Source of the DNA: Bacillota bacterium | GTDB lineage: Bacteria; Bacillota; Clostridia; DSM-8532 | Direction: 5' to 3' | Assembly: GCA_023440865.1 (NCBI GenBank) | Contig: JAEXRM010000016.1 | Location: 1 to 44,855 of the forward strand | DNA: 44,855 bases | The notes under the pieces: generated by a model | Seen by the model: the letters and a program-made list of their open reading frames with translations, nothing else | Databases searched by the model: none | What the model was told of the DNA's origin: nothing | Part shown: piece by piece, positions 39,782-44,855 of the stretch | Position numbering within the stretch: position 1 is the stretch's first letter | Layout: each line of letters starts with the position of its first letter | Program-made: the position numbers and the translations under genes

Positions 39782-39853
39782 CGAACCGCGGCGTATCACG
39801 ATGCGGCGCCACGAAACACGGCGTTCCGGCATGAACCGCCGCGAACCGCGGCG
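39782..39853. repeat. Degenerate 30-nt periodic repeat
   Basis: CGAACCGCGGCG at 39782 and 39842 and the variant CGAAACACGGCG at 39812 are spaced exactly 30 bases apart, with a further related TGAACCGCCG at 39833. The 309-base gap between the EamA and fprA genes holds this block, the two promoters and no gene I can support. Confidence 0.7.
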
Positions 39854-39907
39854 CCGGCTTCCGGCCGCCGCACCGTATCGGCGGATACTGGCGATTTGAC
39901 CGTTTCG

Positions 39908-39916
39908 TGATAAGAT
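39908..39916 (+). promoter_or_regulatory. Extended -10 promoter for the flavodiiron gene
   Basis: TGATAAGAT fits TGn-TATAAT with two mismatches, 59 bases before the ATG. No acceptable -35 at 16-18 bases, as is allowed for extended -10 promoters. Confidence 0.45.
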
Positions 39917-39974
39917 GATTGTGGCATCAACCAAAGGGGAAAACAGAATTGTTCCCGACGGAAAGGGGTTCATC

Positions 39975-41168
39975 ATGCTGCTACATGTGAAGGACCATGT
40001 GTATTATACGGGCATCCGCGATTGGGAGCTCCGCCGTTTCCACGGCCATGAGCTGTCGACGTTCAACGGTTCGAGCTACAACTCCTATCTCATCCGCGAT
40101 GAGAAGACCGTTCTGGTTGACACGGCGTGGAATCCGCACACCGAGGCGTTCCTGCGCACCATCGAGCAGGATGTGGGCTTCGCGGCCATCGACATCGTGC
40201 TCATCAACCACATCGAGCCCGATCATGGCGGCAGCCTGGCCGCATTGATGGCGAAGTGCCCGCAGGCGGAGATCGTCTGCTCGAAAAAGGGTGAGGACAT
40301 CATCAGGAAGCACAACGGGCAGCCCGACTGGAAGTTCCGCACGGTCAAGACCGGCGACCGCATCTCCATCGGCAAGTCCGAGCTCGTATTCGTCGACATG
40401 ACGATGATCCACTGGCCCGACAGCATGATGACCTTCATGACCGGCTCGAACATCCTGTTCTCCAACGACGCGTTCGGCCAGCACTTCTGCGGCGCAAGCC
40501 TCTTCGAGGACAAGGTGGACGGGTGTGTCGTCTGGGCGGAGGCGCTCAAGTACTTCGCAGGCATCCTTGCCCCCTTCACGCAGCTCATCAAGAAGAAGGT
40601 GGCCGAGGTGGTCGCGCTCAACCTGCCCGTCGAGATGATCGCCCCGAGCCATGGTGTCATCTGGCGCGAGGATCCCCTGCGCATCGTGCACAAGTATGCC
40701 GAGTGGGCTGACGACTATGACGAGGGTTTTGTCGTCATTGCCTATGACACCATGTACAACGCCACCAAGCGCATGGCCGAGACCATTGCCGAGGCGCTCG
40801 AGGAGCACGACGTGCAGGTCAAGCTGTTCAATACGGCCACCTGCGACCAGTCCGACCTCATGACCGAGTTCTTCCGCGCCAAGGGCATCGTGCTGGGGAG
40901 TTGCACGGTCAACAACGGGGCACTCCGTTCCATGGCCGGCGTGTTGGATGAGATCCGCGGCCACAAGCTCCGCAACAAGGTCGGGTTCACCTTCGGCAGT
41001 TATGGCTGGAGCGGCGAGGCGCCGAAGCACCTGCGGGAAGGACTCGAGCATGCCGGCATCAGGATACTGCAGGACTCGGTGACCGCCCGGTACACCCCTT
41101 CGGACGAGGAGCTCTGGAACTGTCGCGAAGCGGGCCGCGCATTCGCGAAGGCCTTGAAGGAGGCATGA
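39975..41168 (+). CDS. fprA: Flavodiiron protein (A-type flavoprotein)
   Basis: 397 residues from ATG 39975 (GAAAGGGG six bases upstream). N-terminal metallo-beta-lactamase-like domain with every diiron ligand at the canonical number: His79, Glu81, Asp83 (NHIEPDH), His146 (MIHWPDS), Asp165 (LFSNDAFG) and His226 (APSHG). C-terminal flavodoxin domain from about residue 255 (VVIAYDTMYNATKRMAETIA) for FMN. No extra rubredoxin domain, so class A. It reduces O2 to water (or NO to N2O) with electrons from rubredoxin or F420H2-type donors, protecting anaerobes. The next gene starts two bases later. Confidence 0.96.
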   Translation: MLLHVKDHVYYTGIRDWELRRFHGHELSTFNGSSYNSYLIRDEKTVLVDTAWNPHTEAFLRTIEQDVGFAAIDIVLINHIEPDHGGSLAALMAKCPQAEIVCSKKGEDIIRKHNGQPDWKFRTVKTGDRISIGKSELVFVDMTMIHWPDSMMTFMTGSNILFSNDAFGQHFCGASLFEDKVDGCVVWAEALKYFAGILAPFTQLIKKKVAEVVALNLPVEMIAPSHGVIWREDPLRIVHKYAEWADDYDEGFVVIAYDTMYNATKRMAETIAEALEEHDVQVKLFNTATCDQSDLMTEFFRAKGIVLGSCTVNNGALRSMAGVLDEIRGHKLRNKVGFTFGSYGWSGEAPKHLREGLEHAGIRILQDSVTARYTPSDEELWNCREAGRAFAKALKEA

Positions 41169-41169
41169 G

Positions 41170-41628
41170 ATGATCGCTTCCAATCTTGCCAGCGCCCAAC
41201 GGTATGAATCGGTGCATCCGATGTTCGCCCAGGCGTTCGATTTTCTGCGGACACAGGATGTTGCCACGCTCGAGCCGGGGCGCATCGACATCGCGGGTGA
41301 CGATCTGTATGCGCTGATCCAGCGCTATGAGACGGTTCCCGCGGCACAGAAACGGTGGGAGGCGCACGAACGGTACATCGACATCCAGTATGTCGCCCGG
41401 GGGCATGAGGTGTGTGGCTGGGCACCAGCCGGGCTGCTGTCGCCCGCCTGCGCGTACGATGCCGCCAAGGACATCCGCTTCTATGCGGATGATGTGACCG
41501 CCACATCCGTCCGTCTTGCGGCGGGCGACTTCGTCGTGCTGATGCCGGAGGACCTGCATCGGCCAGGATGCATGGCCGATGCGCCGGAGCCGGTCATCAA
41601 GGTGGTGCTGAAGGTCAGGGTGGCGTAA
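41170..41628 (+). CDS. YhcH/YjgK/YiaL family (DUF386) protein
   Basis: 152 residues, GGAGG upstream, one base after the fprA stop, so cotranscribed with it. Family marks: DIAGDDLYALIQRYET near residue 40, WEAHERYIDIQYVARGHE (His and Glu/Asp of the metal-binding cupin-like pocket), and FVVLMPEDLHRPGCM with the final His. Members such as TabA and EbgC are implicated in sugar catabolism and biofilm control. Pairing with a flavodiiron gene is not something I know as a standard arrangement. Confidence 0.92.
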   Translation: MIASNLASAQRYESVHPMFAQAFDFLRTQDVATLEPGRIDIAGDDLYALIQRYETVPAAQKRWEAHERYIDIQYVARGHEVCGWAPAGLLSPACAYDAAKDIRFYADDVTATSVRLAAGDFVVLMPEDLHRPGCMADAPEPVIKVVLKVRVA

Positions 41629-41657
41629 CCGAGGCGTAAGAACGGGACCATCGCATG

Positions 41658-42500
41658 TCAGCCGCCATACATCCGCCGGAACGCCTGAGGCGTCATGCCC
41701 TCGTACAAGCGGAACTGCTTGGTGAAATAACTGGGATCGCCGAAGCCGCAGGCTTCGGCGATTTGCTTGAGTGACACGTCCGCTTTGGCGATCATGGCCG
41801 CCTTCGCCTTCTGCAGGCGTACGCGCGTGATGTACGCGAAGGGACGGGCATTGACGTGCCGCCGGAACAGCCGGCACAGATGCTGCGGCGTCACCCTTGC
41901 GACGGCAGCCAGCGCGTCGAGCGACAGGGGCTCGGCGCTGTGCGCCTCAATGTATCGGATCACCTCGTGGAATCCGCCCTCTCCCTCGAGGGGAAGGCGG
42001 GCGTCCCACGCCGCCGCGCAACGGGCGAGCGTGACAAGAAACAGGTGCAGGAAGGCCGATGCCTCCTGCGCCTGGAGCATGTTGTTGCTCGAACAGGCCA
42101 GATGGATGCGATCGAGCGCCTGGTCCGCAAGCTCGGGATTCCGCAGGCGGAATACGCCGTGGGGCGCGGTGGTGATGCTTTCGACGAATTGCGGGGCGGC
42201 AGCCCCCTCAAATGTCACAAAGCAGGTGATCCACGGCGCCTCCAGCGGTTCATACCGGTGCGGCACGTTGGGCGCCATCAGGAAGCCCATGCCTTCCCGC
42301 AGGATGTACTCGCGACCACCCAACTCCAGCCTTCCGGCGCCTGATCCGACATGAAGCCAATGCCAGGACGGGAAGCCGCCCGGGCGTCCCATCGACTCCT
42401 GCTCCCGCATGATGCCCACGCTGGTGACATACAGCGGCATCCGGCGCACCTCGTCGGTGATGATGGGGAAAATCATTTCCTGGGCTACATGAAGGTTCAT
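41658..42500 (-). CDS. AraC family transcriptional regulator with cupin sensor
   Basis: 280 residues. N-terminal 150 residues form an AraC-type cupin (HWLHVGSGAGRLELGGREYI, LREGMGFLMAPNVPHRYEPL). C-terminal double HTH: LSLDALAAVARVTPQHLCRL and LKQIAEACGFGDPSYFTKQF, ending GMTPQAFRRMYG. Such regulators usually bind a sugar in the cupin and activate adjacent catabolic genes. Its stop is 29 bases from the YhcH-type gene, tail to tail. No obvious target operon adjoins it in the window. Confidence 0.93.
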   Translation of the reverse strand: MNLHVAQEMIFPIITDEVRRMPLYVTSVGIMREQESMGRPGGFPSWHWLHVGSGAGRLELGGREYILREGMGFLMAPNVPHRYEPLEAPWITCFVTFEGAAAPQFVESITTAPHGVFRLRNPELADQALDRIHLACSSNNMLQAQEASAFLHLFLVTLARCAAAWDARLPLEGEGGFHEVIRYIEAHSAEPLSLDALAAVARVTPQHLCRLFRRHVNARPFAYITRVRLQKAKAAMIAKADVSLKQIAEACGFGDPSYFTKQFRLYEGMTPQAFRRMYGG

Positions 42501-42560
42501 ATGGTTTCGTCCATCCTGTCCATCGTATTGACATGATGCCTAAAACGTGATTATGAAGCC

Positions 42561-42590
42561 ATTGTACATCTGCGTGGCTATCGAAGACAA
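42561..42590 (-). promoter_or_regulatory. Promoter of the AraC regulator gene
   Basis: On the minus strand TTGTCT (42590-42585), 18 bases, TACAAT (42566-42561), leader about 54 bases. On the plus strand the same gap holds TTGACA (42528-42533) with a poor -10 (TATGAA at 18 bases). Confidence 0.5.
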
Positions 42591-42669
42591 CGCCCTGTTC
42601 AATTCATATTCTTTCATCACTTGCCGGAAGACGAAGAAAGCGCCCACTTCGGGCGGCACCCGCGCCATG

Positions 42670-42678
42670 TGGTATACT
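42670..42678 (+). promoter_or_regulatory. Extended -10 promoter for the methyltransferase gene
   Basis: TGGTATACT (TGn plus TATACT) lies 90 bases before the ATG at 42769. A GC-rich hairpin CGCCC-ACTTC-GGGCG (42641-42655) is immediately upstream; its role is unclear. The remaining part of the 268-base gap 42501-42768 holds no gene I can support. Confidence 0.5.
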
Positions 42679-42768
42679 GAACCGGCAGGGCCATATGGCG
42701 CTTGCCGGCGACGGCCGCGGCATCCATGCACGACGCGCGCGCATGGCGGGAAGGAGTTCTCATTCATC

Positions 42769-43374
42769 ATGTCCGAGCATTACTACACGGAGAATCCGTC
42801 ATCAGAAATCGTGGAGCTTCCCTTCGAAACCACCTTCAAGGGGAACCGGCTGGCCTTCGTGTCCGTCAGCGGCGTGTTCTCGCATGAAGCCCGCATTGAC
42901 AAGGCATCCCAGCTGCTGCTGGAGGCCTTCTACCCCTCGGGTGCGGCGGACTCGCTGCTTGACGTGGGTTGCGGCTTCGGGCCCATCGGTTTGTGCCTGA
43001 AGGCGGCCTATCCCGCTCTGGCCGTCACCTTGACCGACATCAACCGGCGCGCGGTCGCATATGCGAAGACGAACGCCGACCGGAACCACCTTCACGCCGA
43101 AACACTCCAGGGAGACCTGTATGCGGCCATCGGCGACCGGCGGTTCGGGGACATCGTGACTAATCCGCCGATGGCTGCTGGCAAAGCCCTGAACATGCGC
43201 CTGATTGCGGAAGCGACGGCGCACCTCGCACCGGGTGGCGCGCTGTGGCTGACCTGCTTCCACAACAAGGGCGGGGAAACCCTGCGCAAGGCCATGGCGG
43301 CAACCTTCGGCAATGTGGCCGATATGGAGAAGGCCGGGGGCATGCGCGTGTACCGGTCCGTGATCAGGGGATGA
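42769..43374 (+). CDS. RsmC/YbxB-like class I methyltransferase
   Basis: 201 residues from ATG 42769; AAGGAG is 12 bases upstream, longer than usual, but no nearer start fits. The domain opens HYYTENPSSE, as in the YbxB group, and shows SAM-binding motif I DVGCGFGPIG (65-74), acidic LTDINRRAVAYAKTNA (motif II) and the catalytic NPPM (132-135) typical of N2-guanine or exocyclic amine methyltransferases. RsmC methylates G1207 of 16S rRNA in E. coli; this single-domain form is common in Bacillota and its target is inferred. Confidence 0.9.
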   Translation: MSEHYYTENPSSEIVELPFETTFKGNRLAFVSVSGVFSHEARIDKASQLLLEAFYPSGAADSLLDVGCGFGPIGLCLKAAYPALAVTLTDINRRAVAYAKTNADRNHLHAETLQGDLYAAIGDRRFGDIVTNPPMAAGKALNMRLIAEATAHLAPGGALWLTCFHNKGGETLRKAMAATFGNVADMEKAGGMRVYRSVIRG

Positions 43375-43385
43375 GGCACGGTCAT

Positions 43386-43407
43386 GCGCATGCGTGCCTG
43401 CATGCGC
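43386..43407. terminator. Hairpin between methyltransferase and glycosyltransferase genes
   Basis: GCGCATGC (43386-43393) pairs with GCATGCGC (43400-43407) around GTGCCT, 12 bases after the methyltransferase stop in a convergent gap. No T-tract. Confidence 0.5.
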
Positions 43408-43426
43408 GCCTTTCCCGCGGACCGGC

Positions 43427-43461
43427 CACTTGCGGCACGACCATCCGCTTGCGGCACGACC
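43427..43461. repeat. 19-nt tandem repeat
   Basis: CACTTGCGGCACGACC (43427-43442) recurs with one change at 43446-43461, period 19. It lies just upstream of the end of the minus-strand glycosyltransferase gene. Confidence 0.8.
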
Positions 43462-43493
43462 GGCCGACCGGCGGGACAATCGGCACGGCTTTC

Positions 43494-44780
43494 TCAGGCG
43501 CGGCGGTCCGTGTCGCGATTCTTCCAGCGGATGCGCGTCCTGCCGGTGAAGATGGCCTTGCCCTTGCCGGACAGGCGGCTGGCGTAACCCACGACGCGGA
43601 ACGAACGGAAATCGACGCGGTGGTGCGGCATGTCGAGTGCCTCCCGGTAGAGTGCCTCGATGCGTTCGCCAAAGGTATCCGCCGAATAGCGGCGGATGGT
43701 GTCCCCGGCTCCCTCGGCCAGGGATGTTGCATAGGCGCTGTCGGTCAGCACGCGGACAATCTGTCCTGCCAGCTCGCCGGCATTGTCGAACAGCATGCCG
43801 GACTTGCCGTGCGTGATCATCGACGCGTAGCTCGGATCGTTTCTTGCCAGAACGGGCACACCGCAGGCCATGGCCTCAAGCACCGTCAGGCCCTGGGTTT
43901 CCGTCGTCGACGCGCTGACAAAGGCGTTGCCCGCGCAATAGCATGCCGGGACGTCGGCCCAGGGACGGGCGCCGGCAAACAAAACGGATCCTGCGAGTCC
44001 GTCCTGCTGCGCGCGCGCTTCGAGCTGCGTGCGCTCCGGACCGTCTCCGACGATGAGCAGTCGCGCTTCAGGCAGTTCGCGCAGGACCGCCGGCATCGCG
44101 TCGAGGATCATGTCGATGCTCTTCTCCTTCGCGATGCGCCCGATGAAGACCAGCAGCGGCGCGTCCGGGGCTATGCCGAACTCCCTGCGGATCGCCTGGC
44201 CGGACCGGGGATCCTGTGCCGCATTCATGAAACGGTCGAGCTTGACGCCGGAGGGAATGACCCGCACGGGACGGTTCACACCATAGGTCGTCAGCAGGTT
44301 CGCCACCTTGTCGGTCGGCGCGACAACCAGCCTGCAGCCAGAGAGGTAGTTCTTCGTGAGCACACGCACGACATCCTGCGAAAACCGGGTGAAGTGCCCC
44401 TTCGTGATGTAGTGCGTGTAGTCCTTGTACATGGTGTGATAGGTGTGCACCACGGGGATGCCGAGTCGCAGCGCCATCATCTTGCCGAAGAGGCCGAGCG
44501 AGAACTCGGTCTGGGTGTGGATGACATCGAGGTTGACCCGCTTGACCGACCGTGCCGCGCGCGGGGTGTAGAAAATGGCGAAACGCAGCGACTTGAGGAA
44601 CAGCAGGGGCATGCTCGGCAGCCGGAAGACGCCCGGCACAACGGTTGCGTCGGGGCGGGCGGCCGTGAAGACGTACACGTGGTGGCCGCGCTTTTCCAAG
44701 GCTTCCCGCAGGGTTTCGATCGAACTGACAACGCCGCTGATTTCAGGCGTGAAGGAATCGCTGAATAGTCCTATGTTCAC
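43494..44780 (-). CDS. GT4 glycosyltransferase, diacylglycerol glucosyltransferase-like
   Basis: 428 residues, starting with GTG complementary to 44778-44780, AAAGGA nine bases upstream. GT-B fold: N-terminal MNIGLFSDSFTPEISGVVSS, acceptor-side HTQTEFSLGLFG and VHTYHTMYKDYTHYI, then the donor domain with VFIGRIAKEKSIDMIL, RLLIVGDGP and the EX7E motif in TTETQGLTVLEAMACG. The opening and the HTYHTMYxDY stretch are typical of the alpha-monoglucosyldiacylglycerol synthase group of Bacillota and Mollicutes, which make membrane glycolipids from UDP-glucose. Basic C-terminal tail (RTRIRWKNRDTDRRA), plausible for membrane contact. Lipid acceptor is inferred. Confidence 0.88.
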   Translation of the reverse strand: MNIGLFSDSFTPEISGVVSSIETLREALEKRGHHVYVFTAARPDATVVPGVFRLPSMPLLFLKSLRFAIFYTPRAARSVKRVNLDVIHTQTEFSLGLFGKMMALRLGIPVVHTYHTMYKDYTHYITKGHFTRFSQDVVRVLTKNYLSGCRLVVAPTDKVANLLTTYGVNRPVRVIPSGVKLDRFMNAAQDPRSGQAIRREFGIAPDAPLLVFIGRIAKEKSIDMILDAMPAVLRELPEARLLIVGDGPERTQLEARAQQDGLAGSVLFAGARPWADVPACYCAGNAFVSASTTETQGLTVLEAMACGVPVLARNDPSYASMITHGKSGMLFDNAGELAGQIVRVLTDSAYATSLAEGAGDTIRRYSADTFGERIEALYREALDMPHHRVDFRSFRVVGYASRLSGKGKAIFTGRTRIRWKNRDTDRRA

Positions 44781-44855
44781 GATGGTCGTCCTTTCCGGGC
44801 GGCGCGAATCGGTGGGGATGTCGGAATAACGTCCGCGCGGCCAGGATGTCTGTTG

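Noticed and set aside
42641..42655. Hairpin CGCCC/GGGCG as a terminator
   Set aside because: On the minus strand a pyrimidine-rich stretch follows, but no minus-strand gene lies immediately upstream that would need it; noted only as structure near the -10.
44781..44855. Features at the right edge
   Set aside because: 75 bases upstream of the glycosyltransferase hold no promoter or gene that I can support.

Overview
The window is GC-rich (roughly 60% or more by eye), densely packed chromosomal DNA. I recognise no tRNA, rRNA, CRISPR array, insertion sequence or phage gene. Most likely it comes from a high-GC member of the Bacillota (Clostridia-type gut or anaerobic lineage). Pointers are strong AGGAGG-type ribosome binding sites, a YesM/YesN-type two-component system beside a sugar ABC transporter, a B. 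subtilis-type LexA box in front of uvrA, a site matching the CcpA cre consensus in front of a glycoside hydrolase, an oxygen-scavenging flavodiiron protein, and an AAC(6')-Ii-like acetyltransferase. The taxonomic call is an inference from gene content.

Layout. (1) 1-5585: three linked genes for a cell-envelope module: the C-terminal part of a membrane TPR protein, a second membrane-anchored TPR protein, and a secreted protein with a helical N-terminal region, Pro/Thr/Ser linker, Gly-rich segment and C-terminal KPNIYLY domain. (2) 5770-15605: a long same-strand run of small accessory and metabolic genes, many translationally coupled: histidine phosphatase, two GNATs, a methyltransferase, an iron-sulfur-type flavoprotein, a metallo-beta-lactamase-fold protein, a cupin, then a double-HTH MerR regulator beside a three-gene ABC-2 exporter, ending with a double-SRPBCC protein. 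(3) 15707-20503 (minus): histidine kinase, response regulator and APC amino-acid permease. (4) 20812-26377 (plus): sugar-type ABC importer (binding protein and two permeases, no ATPase) followed by two divergent URO-D/MtaA-like proteins. It faces the two-component operon across a shared regulatory region and meets a minus-strand GH30 glycosidase (26552-28027). (5) 28209-35640: accessory genes: phospholipase-C-like, alpha/beta hydrolase, GNATs including an AAC(6') homologue, two P-loop kinase-like proteins, an APH-fold kinase, a pyrophosphatase-fold protein lacking key Asp residues, a short MGMT-type protein and DUF1653. (6) 35861-44780: SOS-controlled uvrA, an EamA transporter, flavodiiron FprA with a YhcH-type protein, an AraC regulator, an RsmC/YbxB-like methyltransferase and a GT4 glycosyltransferase.

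How parts may work together. The kinase/regulator pair probably senses a sugar or glycoside and controls the divergent ABC/URO-D operon through direct repeats in the shared intergenic region. GH30 has no signal peptide, so it would act on imported oligosaccharide. The two URO-D-like proteins keep the HxC zinc pair of corrinoid methyltransferases but have Asn or Asp-His where the third Cys is expected, making this cluster the best candidate for an undescribed pathway. Between genes the DNA is rich in hairpins and short degenerate tandem repeats (units of 11 to 53 nt), which looks like a genome-wide habit.
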